From assembly GCA_040752025.1 (NCBI GenBank), contig JBFMFR010000008.1, positions 1-64,000 of the forward strand: a stretch of 64,000 bases of DNA, read 5' to 3'. The position numbers and the translations under genes are program-made. The notes beneath the pieces are model-generated. The model was given only the letters and a program-made list of their open reading frames with translations. It was not told the origin of the DNA and did no database searches. Shown one piece after another: positions 7,615 to 14,901 of the stretch; the stretch's first letter is position 1, and each line of letters begins with the position of its first letter. This DNA is from JBFMFR01 sp040752025 (GTDB lineage Bacteria; Chloroflexota; Anaerolineae; Anaerolineales; UBA4823).

Positions 7615-8121
7615 ATGAGCAAAACGGCCGAGTACTGGATCGAAAAACTGAACTTGCAGGTTTATCCCAGGGGCGGGTGCTTCCGCGAGACCTACCGGGC
7701 CAGCGAAGCGATCCCGCCCGAGGCGCTGCCTGAGCGTTACGACGGCGCACGCGCCTTCTCGACGACGATCTATTTCTTGCTGCAAGGGGAGCAGGTTTCG
7801 CCGCTGCACCGTTTGAAATCGGACGAGGGCTGGCATTTCTACGCCGGCAGCCCCCTGCGCCTGCACCTGTTCCAGCCGGACGGGAGCTACGCCGCGTTGG
7901 TGCTGGGGCCGGATTTCGAACTGGGGCAGGTCTTCCAGGCCGTGGCGCGACGCGGCTGCTGGTTCGGGGCTGCGCTGGAGCGGCCCGATGGCTACGCCCT
8001 GCTGGGCTGCACGGTGGCGCCGGGCTTCGATCCCAGCGATTTCGAGTTGGCCAGGCGCGGCGAGATGCTGCGGCTTTATCCGGCGCAGGCGGCGTTGATC
8101 GAGCGCCTGGCGGAGGCGTGA
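7615..8121 (+). CDS. DUF985 cupin protein
   Basis: A 168-residue cupin of the DUF985 (Cupin_5) family. Diagnostic segments are the N-terminal YPRGGCFRETYR, STTIYFLLQGEQVSPLHR, SDEGWHFYAGSPL and the C-terminal GCTVAPGFDPSDFEL. Family members are small double-stranded beta-helix proteins; some yeast and bacterial homologues have been tied to sugar or nucleotide-sugar epimerase-like folds, but the chemistry is unsettled. Its TGA overlaps the GTG start of endonuclease V by 4 nt (GTGA), so the two are cotranslated. A TAAAAT -10-like hexamer is at 7587-7592 and GAGGT serves as the ribosome-binding site. Confidence 0.85.
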   Translation: MSKTAEYWIEKLNLQVYPRGGCFRETYRASEAIPPEALPERYDGARAFSTTIYFLLQGEQVSPLHRLKSDEGWHFYAGSPLRLHLFQPDGSYAALVLGPDFELGQVFQAVARRGCWFGAALERPDGYALLGCTVAPGFDPSDFELARRGEMLRLYPAQAALIERLAEA

Positions 8122-8789
8122 GCGTGGGGTTCCAGGAACTGCACCGTTGGGAGGTCACGCCGCAGCAGGCGATCGCCATCCAGGAGCAGTTGCGCCCGCG
8201 CGTCGAGCAGCAGGACCGCCTGGGGACGGTGCGCACAGTGGCCGGCGTGGATGTGGGCTTCGAAGGCCAGGGGCGCGTCACACGCGCTTCGGTGGCGGTG
8301 TTGAGCTTCCCGGGGCTGGAACTGCTGGATTGGAAAATTGCCTGCCGCCTGACGACTTTCCCCTACGTGCCGGGCCTGCTTTCTTTCCGGGAGGTGCCGG
8401 CGATCCTGCAGGCGTTGGGCGAGCTGGATGAGCTGCCCGACCTGCTGCTGTGCGATGGGCAGGGGCTGGCCCACCCGCGGCGGTTTGGGCTGGCCTGCCA
8501 CCTGGGCCTGCTGGCAGACCTGCCGTCGATTGGGGTGGCCAAGTCGCGCTTGACCGGACGGCATGCCCCGGTAGGGGAGGCGCGCGGCGACTGGCAGCCG
8601 CTGGAGGATGGGGGCGAGGTGATCGGCGCGGCGCTGCGCACCCGCCCGGGGACGAAGCCCGTGTTCGTTTCGATCGGGCAGCGGGTGTGCCTGGAGACGG
8701 CTATCGAATACACGCTGCGCTGCCTGGGGAAATACCGCCTGCCGGAGACGACGCGCCAGGCGCACCGTCTGGCGTCTGGGTTATCCTGA
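8118..8789 (+). CDS. nfi: Endonuclease V (deoxyinosine 3' endonuclease)
   Basis: A 223-residue endonuclease V, the usual family length. It cleaves the second phosphodiester bond 3' to deoxyinosine and other deaminated bases. Conserved segments are VAGVDVGFEG (catalytic Asp in the first strand), the Tyr-containing wedge YVPGLLSFREVP with its acidic residue, LLCDGQGLAHPRRFGLA with the second catalytic Asp, and GVAKSRLTG with the conserved Lys. The start is GTG at 8118, overlapping the cupin stop. Translation therefore depends on the cupin gene, an unusual partner for a repair enzyme. Confidence 0.93.
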   Translation: MSVGFQELHRWEVTPQQAIAIQEQLRPRVEQQDRLGTVRTVAGVDVGFEGQGRVTRASVAVLSFPGLELLDWKIACRLTTFPYVPGLLSFREVPAILQALGELDELPDLLLCDGQGLAHPRRFGLACHLGLLADLPSIGVAKSRLTGRHAPVGEARGDWQPLEDGGEVIGAALRTRPGTKPVFVSIGQRVCLETAIEYTLRCLGKYRLPETTRQAHRLASGLS

Positions 8790-8814
8790 AAGCCATCCGG
8801 GAAGGGAGTAGACC

Positions 8815-9939
8815 ATGCCGGACAAAAATGCGATCGCCAGCTATCACAAGTTTCTGGAGGAAGAGCGCAACAATGCCCTGCTATACCAGGCGCTGGCGGA
8901 GAACGAAAAGAACCCGCACCTGGCGGAGGTGTACACGCGCCTGGCGCAAACCGAGCTGCGGCATGCCGAGGTGTGGGTCAAGAAGATCGAGGCCGCAGGA
9001 GCGAGCGTTCCAGATTTCAGGCCTACCTGGCGCACGCGCACCTTGATCTGGCTGGCGCGCCGCTTTGGTGTGGACACGGTATTGCCCACGGCGATGGCCG
9101 GGGAGGATGCGGCTTCGCAGGATTACGCCGGAATGCCCGAGGCCAGTGGGATGTCGTCTGAGGAGCAGTCGCACGCCCGCCTGCTGCGCCAGATCAGCCG
9201 GGGGGCGCATGGCGGCCTGGAGGGCGCCGAGGTAGCTCGCCTGGAGGGCCGCCACCGCACGGCGGGTGGGAACGCGCTGCGGGCGGCAGTGCTGGGCGCC
9301 AACGATGGCCTGGTTTCGAATTTCAGCCTGGTGATGGGCGTGGCAGGGGCCGAGATGGCGGCCCAGGCGATCTTGCTGACCGGCCTGGCGGGGCTGCTGG
9401 CGGGGGCGATTTCGATGGCGCTGGGGGAGTGGATTTCGGTGCAAAGCTCGCGCGAGCTGTACCAGAAGCAGATTCAAATCGAGCAGGAGGAGATCGAGGC
9501 CGCCCCGGAGGAAGAAGCCGAGGAACTGGCGCTGATCTACCAGGCGCGCGGCCTGGAGGCAAAATCGGCGCGGCAACTGGCGCAGCAGATCATGAGCGAC
9601 AGCGAAGGGGCTTTGCTGGCGTTGAGCCGTGACGAACTGGGCATCGACCCGCAGGAGCTGGGCGGCTCGGCCTGGGAGGCGGCGCTGACTTCTTTCCTGC
9701 TGTTCGCCCTGGGAGCCATCATCCCGGTTATCCCTTTTACTTTCCTGAGCGGTATGCCGGCCGTAGCGCTCAGCGCAGCCTTCAGCGCGGTGGGCCTGTT
9801 TGTGATTGGGGCGGCGATCACGCTGTTCACCGGCCGGTCGGTATTGGCTTCTGGTTTGCGCCAGGTAGTCTTCGGCCTGGCGGCGGCGCTGATCACTTAC
9901 CTGGTGGGGTGTTTGATCGGTGTAAGCGTGGCGGGATAG
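8815..9939 (+). CDS. Ferritin-like/VIT1 fusion, Fe/Mn transporter (MbfA-type)
   Basis: A 374-residue fusion. Residues 1-145 form a rubrerythrin/ferritin-like helical bundle, with metal-ligand motifs EEERNNALLYQALAE and AQTELRHAEVW (the ExxH pair), and a second half with EEQSHARLL. Residues 150-374 form a VIT1/CCC1 membrane domain with five hydrophobic segments. Its signature stretches are VLGANDGLVSNFSLVMGVAG and GAISMALGEWISVQS, and a charged cytosolic helix (EEEIEAAPEEEAEELA-like) may be the metal-binding domain. MbfA proteins of this architecture export iron and protect against H2O2. GGGAG precedes the ATG. It stands alone and is convergent with the ABC exporter operon. Confidence 0.88.
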   Translation: MPDKNAIASYHKFLEEERNNALLYQALAENEKNPHLAEVYTRLAQTELRHAEVWVKKIEAAGASVPDFRPTWRTRTLIWLARRFGVDTVLPTAMAGEDAASQDYAGMPEASGMSSEEQSHARLLRQISRGAHGGLEGAEVARLEGRHRTAGGNALRAAVLGANDGLVSNFSLVMGVAGAEMAAQAILLTGLAGLLAGAISMALGEWISVQSSRELYQKQIQIEQEEIEAAPEEEAEELALIYQARGLEAKSARQLAQQIMSDSEGALLALSRDELGIDPQELGGSAWEAALTSFLLFALGAIIPVIPFTFLSGMPAVALSAAFSAVGLFVIGAAITLFTGRSVLASGLRQVVFGLAAALITYLVGCLIGVSVAG

Positions 9940-9956
9940 AGTTAGAAAGGCCAGGG

Positions 9957-11255
9957 TTAATTTCGAGTTGATGACGAGGCCAGCCTGGACAGCCAGGCAG
10001 CCAGGTTGACCGGGCTGCCGCTCAGCAGCCTTTGGGCGCGGAAGATTTTGGCGACGCCCAGCACCAGCGCCACGGTGGTGGCCAGGAGCAGGCTTATGGA
10101 AAGCGCCATCTGCCAGAGAGGCACGCTGTCGGTGGAGGCCAGGCGCATCATCATGCCGATCGGGGCAGTGAAGGGGAACAGGCTCAGGGCAGTTGACAGG
10201 AAGTTGTTCGGCTCCAGGATGAAGTTCATGAACATAATGGCGGTGCCCATCAGGGGCGCAGAGACCAGGATGCTGATCTGCGAGGCTTCGCGCAGGTTGG
10301 GCACCAGCATGCCAACGCCGGCCATCAGGCTGGCGTACAGGGCATAGCCCAGCAAGAAATACACCACCCCCCAGGCCAGGATGGCGGGCGGCAGGCTCAG
10401 GCCGGAGGAAACGCTCAGGCCAGGGCCTCGGAATTGCAGCAGGGCGTAGCCGATGCCGCCCCACAGGCCGGTTTGCAGCAGGCCGGTAGCGCCCAGGCTG
10501 ACGATCTTGCCGACCAGCAACTGGCGCGCCGAGATGCTGGAGACCAGCACTTCCAGCGTGCGGTTGTTGATCTCTTCGCGCAGGCCGGAGAGCAGCAGGC
10601 TGGAGGACATCAGGATGTTGAAAAAGAAGATCAGCATGACGGCGTAGGGCAGGAACATGGTCAGAGGGTCTTCCAGGTCGCGCTCGGTGCCGGGCTCGAG
10701 GATGGTGGTGTGCAGTTTCAGCGGCTGACGCAACTGGTCAACCAGCCCGGCATCCCCGCCGACCAGGTTGATTTGCAGCACCCGGCGCAGCGCCGCGCCG
10801 ATTTTGAACAGCTTGGTGGGGGAGAATTCCGGGGTGACGTAGATCAGCTCGCCGCTTTGCAGGTAATCCTCCGGGATGATGTAATAGGCGACAATCTGTC
10901 CATCTGCTATGGCCTGTTGGGCGGCGAGCTCGTCGGCGTAGGGGCGCAGTTGGTCGGGCTCGAGGCCCTCGGGGATGGATTGGATCAGGCCGCTGAGGTC
11001 GACAAAGCCTTCGGCAGTGGTGTGCGGTGTGCCCGGGAGCATTTCGGTGATGGCAGGGGCCGGCGTAGTGGGTGTGGGCGAGAAGCGCTGCTCCAGGCTG
11101 GAAACGAAGGCGAAATACGCAGTGGTGATGAGCGGGAAACCAATCGCCATGAACAGGAAAGAAGGCTGGAGCACCACCGTGCGCCATTCGTGCCAGATGA
11201 CCAGCAGGGCCTTGCGAGAGGGGCGCAGCCGGGCTGAACGTGGCTCGGCCTTCAT
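9957..11255 (-). CDS. ABC-2 type exporter permease (NatB-like), second subunit
   Basis: A 432-residue permease of the ABC2_membrane_3/NatB type. It has an N-terminal hydrophobic helix (near residues 30-52), a large extracytoplasmic loop of about 150 residues, then five to six C-terminal membrane helices. Motifs such as EEINNRTLEVLVSSISARQLLVGK mark the coupling segment before the last helices. ATG 11255 is the start because ATGA overlaps the stop of the upstream permease gene (11252) by 4 nt. It is the last gene of a three-gene operon with the ATPase at 13431. NatAB-like exporters move Na+ or other small molecules; the substrate is not known here. Confidence 0.85.
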   Translation of the reverse strand: MKAEPRSARLRPSRKALLVIWHEWRTVVLQPSFLFMAIGFPLITTAYFAFVSSLEQRFSPTPTTPAPAITEMLPGTPHTTAEGFVDLSGLIQSIPEGLEPDQLRPYADELAAQQAIADGQIVAYYIIPEDYLQSGELIYVTPEFSPTKLFKIGAALRRVLQINLVGGDAGLVDQLRQPLKLHTTILEPGTERDLEDPLTMFLPYAVMLIFFFNILMSSSLLLSGLREEINNRTLEVLVSSISARQLLVGKIVSLGATGLLQTGLWGGIGYALLQFRGPGLSVSSGLSLPPAILAWGVVYFLLGYALYASLMAGVGMLVPNLREASQISILVSAPLMGTAIMFMNFILEPNNFLSTALSLFPFTAPIGMMMRLASTDSVPLWQMALSISLLLATTVALVLGVAKIFRAQRLLSGSPVNLAAWLSRLASSSTRN

Positions 11256-12478
11256 ATGGCTTGCTCCGCTTTGCTCCTGCGCCAGATCAGGCGCAGCAGG
11301 CCGCGCAGGCCGTAGCCGCTGCCGGTTTGCAGCATGCCCAGCCGCCAGGAAGCGCCAGCCAGCCACAGGGCGGCCAGGGCGCAAACCAGCAGGGTGCCCA
11401 GGCTGAGGGCGGTTTGCTGCCAGGGGACCGTGGTCACGGCGGCTCGCAGATTGAGGGCGATGGGCGCCGTCAGCGGGAAGTAGCTCAGCCCGATGGCCAG
11501 CGGGCTGTGGGGGCTGTCGATGATCTGGGGGAAGGTGAACAGGGGAATGTAGATGGGCAGGCCCAGCAGGCCCGCCAGGGCCTGGGACTCGCGGTGCGCG
11601 CCGATGGCGGCCCCGATAGCAACCATCAGGGCGGCCTGGATGGTGAAGGCCAGCAGGCTGCTGGCCAGGATCAGCGCCAGGGAGGCGGCGGAGAGGTTCA
11701 GGTTGGCGAGGGCGCTCAGCCGCCTGGCGTTGAAGAGCAAGGGCAGCAGCAAGGGGGAGACCCAGAACAGCACCTGGGTCAGGTTCACGGCGATCAACCC
11801 CAGGGTTTTGCCCCCGATCAGTTGCATAGGCGAGGTGCAGGTGATCAGGATTTCCAGGGTGCGGTTGGCGCGCTCCTCGGTGATGGCTTGCAGCAGGTAG
11901 CTGGATGACGAGAAGGTGACCAGCATGAGCAGCAGGCTGGCCAGGGCCGGCGCCAGCAGGCCCGGCAGGTCTTCCAGGGTCAACTGGCGGCTGCTGCCTA
12001 TGAGGGCGCGCATTTGCAGGCGATTGGGCAGGCTCAGGCGCGCCGCGATTGGCTCGGGCTGCTCGGAGAGCAGGCGGTCGCGCACGAAATCCTCGAAGCG
12101 CTTGCTGACGAAGCTGCTGGGGCGCTTGCGCGAAACCAGGCGAGCGCGGCTGGTCTGGCGGTAGTCTGCCTCCAGCACGTAATACGCCTGGATCTGCCGG
12201 GCTTGCAGCGCCTGGGCGGCTTCGTCTTCGCTGCGGAAAGGAAGTAGCTCGATGATACCGTTCTCGTCTGCCGGAGGCAGCGTCTGGGGATCGTAGAGCA
12301 GGCCGGAGAGGTCGACGTAGCCAACCGGCAGGAAATTCAATTCGGGCAGCAGGGAGATGATCATGGCCACGACCATCACGACCATGAAGAAGGGCAGGCT
12401 GAACAGGCTGAACAGGAAACGCCAGCGCAGCACGTGGCGCTGGTATTCGTTGGACAGCACCAGGAGAAATTTCCTCAT
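11252..12478 (-). CDS. ABC-2 type exporter permease (NatB-like), first subunit
   Basis: A 408-residue permease with the same layout as the next gene: an N-terminal helix near residues 18-42, a large outer loop, then about five C-terminal helices. The coupling segment reads ITEERANRTLEILITC. The two permeases are diverged paralogues and probably form a heterodimer. The gene starts 4 nt inside the ATPase gene (ATGA overlap) and ends with the same overlap into the second permease, so all three subunits are translated together. No sequence feature reveals the substrate. Confidence 0.85.
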   Translation of the reverse strand: MRKFLLVLSNEYQRHVLRWRFLFSLFSLPFFMVVMVVAMIISLLPELNFLPVGYVDLSGLLYDPQTLPPADENGIIELLPFRSEDEAAQALQARQIQAYYVLEADYRQTSRARLVSRKRPSSFVSKRFEDFVRDRLLSEQPEPIAARLSLPNRLQMRALIGSSRQLTLEDLPGLLAPALASLLLMLVTFSSSSYLLQAITEERANRTLEILITCTSPMQLIGGKTLGLIAVNLTQVLFWVSPLLLPLLFNARRLSALANLNLSAASLALILASSLLAFTIQAALMVAIGAAIGAHRESQALAGLLGLPIYIPLFTFPQIIDSPHSPLAIGLSYFPLTAPIALNLRAAVTTVPWQQTALSLGTLLVCALAALWLAGASWRLGMLQTGSGYGLRGLLRLIWRRSKAEQAI

Positions 12479-13431
12479 CGGATGAAATCCGCCGCGGATG
12501 AAATTTGCCCGGATGAAGTCCGCCCCGGATGAAATCCGCCTTGCCCGGTTTGTACCACGCGCACGAAGATCTCCTCCAGGGTGGGCAGGGCGATTTCGAA
12601 TTTCTCCAGAACCACGCCGCGGCTGACCAACTGCTGCAATATCTGCTGCGGGTCTATTTCTGGCGAGAGCGCCAGGCGCAGGGCGTTATTGTGCGCAGTG
12701 CAGGCGAGCACGCCGGGCAGATCGGGCAGTTCGCCCTGGGCGCGCACCAGAACGGCGTTCCCCGAAAACTGCCGGCGGAGGCTCTCCAATTCGCCGTAGA
12801 GCACGTTGCGCCCGCGGTTGAAGAGCAGGATGCGGCTGCACATTTCTTCCATCTGGTGCATCTGGTGCGTGGACATGATGATGGTTGCGCCCTGGCGGTT
12901 GAGGTCGAGCAGCAGGTCTTTGACCATCTGGGTGTTGATCGGATCCAGCCCGCTGAAGGGTTCATCGATGATGACCAGTTCGGGTTGGTGCACCAGCGTG
13001 GCGATGATCTGGGCTTTCTGCTGCATGCCTTTGCTCAGGTCCTTGACCTTCTTGCGGCGGTAGTCGCTCAATTCGAAGCGCTCCAGGTAATCCCTCACCC
13101 GGCGGCGGGCTTCCTGGGCGGGCGTACCCTTGAGGCTTGCCATGTAGACCAGGACGCGCTCGAGGGGGATATCCTGGTACAGGCCGCGCTCCTCGGGCAT
13201 GTAGCCGATGCGATCCTTCTTGGCTTCGTTCATGGGCCCGTCCAGAATCGCCACGCGCCCCGTGTCTGGCTTGAAGATATCCAGTACCATGCGGATGGTG
13301 GTGGTCTTACCGGCCCCGTTGGGCCCTAAGAGGCCGAAGACTTCTCCATACTCGACAGAGAAGGTCACTTCGTCCACGGCTTTTACGGAGCCAAAAGACT
13401 TACTGATGTTCAGGGCTTCAATGGCTGACAC
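12475..13431 (-). CDS. ABC exporter ATPase (NatA-like)
   Basis: A 318-residue ABC ATPase. Walker A is GPNGAGKTTT, the Q-loop region is GYMPEERGLY, the signature is LSKGMQQK (a variant of LSGGQ, common in NatA-type exporters), Walker B is LVIIDEPFSGLDP and the H-loop is STHQM. The C-terminal accessory domain (about 225-290) has the beta-alpha fold of DUF4162. The last 16 or so residues (SSGQISSAADFIR) come from an imperfect 15-16-nt repeat and are probably dispensable. The start is GTG with GAGGAG 9 nt upstream. The promoter lies in the 58-nt gap shared with the divergent methyltransferase gene. Confidence 0.92.
   Translation of the reverse strand: MSAIEALNISKSFGSVKAVDEVTFSVEYGEVFGLLGPNGAGKTTTIRMVLDIFKPDTGRVAILDGPMNEAKKDRIGYMPEERGLYQDIPLERVLVYMASLKGTPAQEARRRVRDYLERFELSDYRRKKVKDLSKGMQQKAQIIATLVHQPELVIIDEPFSGLDPINTQMVKDLLLDLNRQGATIIMSTHQMHQMEEMCSRILLFNRGRNVLYGELESLRRQFSGNAVLVRAQGELPDLPGVLACTAHNNALRLALSPEIDPQQILQQLVSRGVVLEKFEIALPTLEEIFVRVVQTGQGGFHPGRTSSGQISSAADFIR
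12480..12540. repeat. Four imperfect 15-16-nt tandem repeats at the 3' end of the ATPase gene
   Basis: Copies of GGATGAAATCCGCC begin at 12480, 12496, 12511 and 12527 (periods 16, 15, 16). Copies 1 and 4 are identical over 14 nt; copies 2 and 3 differ by one to two bases. The block overlaps the stop codon of the ATPase and the first codon of the permease. Because the period is not a multiple of three, each copy is read in a different frame. Confidence 0.85.
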
Positions 13432-13455
13432 TGCAATTTTCTCCTCAAGATGCTG

Positions 13456-13483
13456 ATTATAACCGCAAAAAAGGCGCTATAAT
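13456..13483. promoter_or_regulatory. Back-to-back divergent promoters between NatA-like ATPase and methyltransferase
   Basis: TATAAT occurs on the plus strand at 13478-13483 and on the minus strand at 13456-13461 (seen as ATTATA). The two form an inverted repeat, GATTATA-N16-TATAATC. Each -10 falls near the -35 region of the other, so binding at one should affect the other. The plus-strand hexamer ends only 6 nt before the ATG at 13490, implying a leaderless transcript. The minus-strand gene has a normal leader with a ribosome-binding site. Confidence 0.6.
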
Positions 13484-13489
13484 CGGGCC

Positions 13490-14275
13490 ATGTCTTTGAA
13501 CTGGATGGATACCCAGGGGATTTCTTTCAACAGCCTGCTGCTGTTGGAACGTGTGCAGATCAGTTGGATGGCGGACTGGTCTCTGGATCAAGAAATGGCG
13601 CTGGCTTTGCGCGCCAACCCGGCAGTGGCATGGTACCTGAGGCATAAATGCCCGGAGGCGGAACCCTGGCTGGAGCGGTTGGAGGCCATCGAAGTCGATG
13701 CAAGCGATGCCCAGGCGGTCTATGCCGCCGAACAGCACATCCTGCAAAAGATGAACGACTGGCTGGTTTACGTGGTTGACCCGGCTGTGTATGATGCCCA
13801 GCCTTTCCTGAACTGGGACTCGCAGGAGTTGAGCGGGCTGGTGGATTTCTCCGGTAAAGTGGTGCTGGATATCGGCGCGGGGACGGGGCGGCTGGCCTTC
13901 GTGGCCGCACCGCAGGCGCAGACGGTGTACTGCGTCGAACCCGTGGGCAATTTGCGCTGCTACATTCGGGAAAAGGCGCGCCGGATGGGGCTGCACAATG
14001 TTTATGCCGTAGATGGGCTGATCACGGAGATCCCTTTCCCGGATGGCTTTGCGGATGTGTGTATGGGGGGGCACGTGTTTGGCGATGAACCCGAGCGTGA
14101 ACTGAGTGAACTGGAGCGCGTCACCCGGCCAGGCGGGATGGTGATCCTGTGCCCGGGCAGCAGTGAACGGGAGAACGAGGCGCACCAGGTGTTGGTGAAG
14201 GGTGGGTACCAGTGGTCGCGTTTCGAAGAACCCAGAGATGGCTGGAAACGAAAATATTGGAAGGTTATGGAATGA
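13490..14275 (+). CDS. SAM-dependent methyltransferase with N-terminal helical domain
   Basis: A 261-residue protein. Residues 1-115 are mostly helical with no recognised domain. Residues 118-230 form a Methyltransf_11-type core: motif I VVLDIGAGTGRLAFV, motif II TVYCVEPVGNL, motif III/IV around DGLITEIPFPDGFADV and a post-IV GGMVILCPGS. The LPxxDxxFD-like element (IPFPDGFADVCMGG) is the usual motif of ubiquinone/menaquinone-type methyltransferases. The start at 13490 lies 6 nt after a perfect TATAAT with no ribosome-binding site. Its last codons overlap the LOG gene by ATGA, so the two are coupled. The substrate is unknown. Confidence 0.8.
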   Translation: MSLNWMDTQGISFNSLLLLERVQISWMADWSLDQEMALALRANPAVAWYLRHKCPEAEPWLERLEAIEVDASDAQAVYAAEQHILQKMNDWLVYVVDPAVYDAQPFLNWDSQELSGLVDFSGKVVLDIGAGTGRLAFVAAPQAQTVYCVEPVGNLRCYIREKARRMGLHNVYAVDGLITEIPFPDGFADVCMGGHVFGDEPERELSELERVTRPGGMVILCPGSSERENEAHQVLVKGGYQWSRFEEPRDGWKRKYWKVME

Positions 14276-14868
14276 AATCGATTTGTGTTTATTGTGGATC
14301 GTCGGATAAAATCCGGCCTGAGTACATCGAAGCAGCTCACCAGATGGGTGCGGCTGTGGCGCAACGCGGTTTGCAGCTCTGGTATGGAGCTGGCAGCACC
14401 GGTTTGATGGGCGCGGTGGCAGACGGGGCCTTGCAAGCCGGGGGCGAAGTGATTGGGGTGATCCCCGAGATGTTCAATACGCCACAGTTGGCGCATTTCG
14501 AGCTGACGCGCTTGGAAGTGGTGGGGACGATGCACCAGCGTAAGCAGCGCCTGGCGGAGCAGGCGGACGCTTTCGTGGCGCTGCCGGGAGGCTACGGAAC
14601 TTTCGAGGAGTTCTTCGAGATCCTGACCTGGTCGCAGATCGGGCTGCATCGCAAGCCGGTGGGTGTTTTGAATACGCTGAGCTATTTCGATCCCTTGCTG
14701 GATATGGTGGAACATGCCCGGCAGGAAGGTTTTATTTACGATGAGCATCGCGCCCTGTTCATGCACGCCAGCCAGCCGGAGGAATTGCTGCAAGCATTGG
14801 CAAACTACCAATCTCCGCAGGGACTGGAACGCTGGTTGACCCGGCCGGACGATGGAAAAATGAAATGA
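14272..14868 (+). CDS. LOG family protein (nucleoside-monophosphate phosphoribohydrolase)
   Basis: A 198-residue LOG/YvdD-type Rossmann protein. It opens with SICVYCGSSDKI, carries the GAGSTGLMGAVADGAL nucleotide loop and the diagnostic PGGYGTFEEFFEI motif (near residue 104). Family enzymes release ribose 5-phosphate from AMP or cytokinin nucleotides. ATG 14272 overlaps the methyltransferase stop (ATGA); a longer frame from 14212 lies inside that gene and is rejected. The length and all motifs are normal, so it is probably active. Confidence 0.92.
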   Translation: MKSICVYCGSSDKIRPEYIEAAHQMGAAVAQRGLQLWYGAGSTGLMGAVADGALQAGGEVIGVIPEMFNTPQLAHFELTRLEVVGTMHQRKQRLAEQADAFVALPGGYGTFEEFFEILTWSQIGLHRKPVGVLNTLSYFDPLLDMVEHARQEGFIYDEHRALFMHASQPEELLQALANYQSPQGLERWLTRPDDGKMK

Positions 14869-14901
14869 GAACTGGCATGTAATGAGTAAACGGAGAATGA
14901 C

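Noticed and set aside
8881..10464. A 527-codon minus-strand frame across the ferritin-VIT1 and ABC permease genes
   Set aside because: It spans two convergent real genes in the wrong frames and is Arg/Gln/Pro-rich, as expected from a shadow frame.
11256..11384. N-terminal extension of the second ABC permease up to 11384
   Set aside because: It lies inside the upstream permease gene in another frame; the ATGA overlap at 11252-11255 marks the true start.
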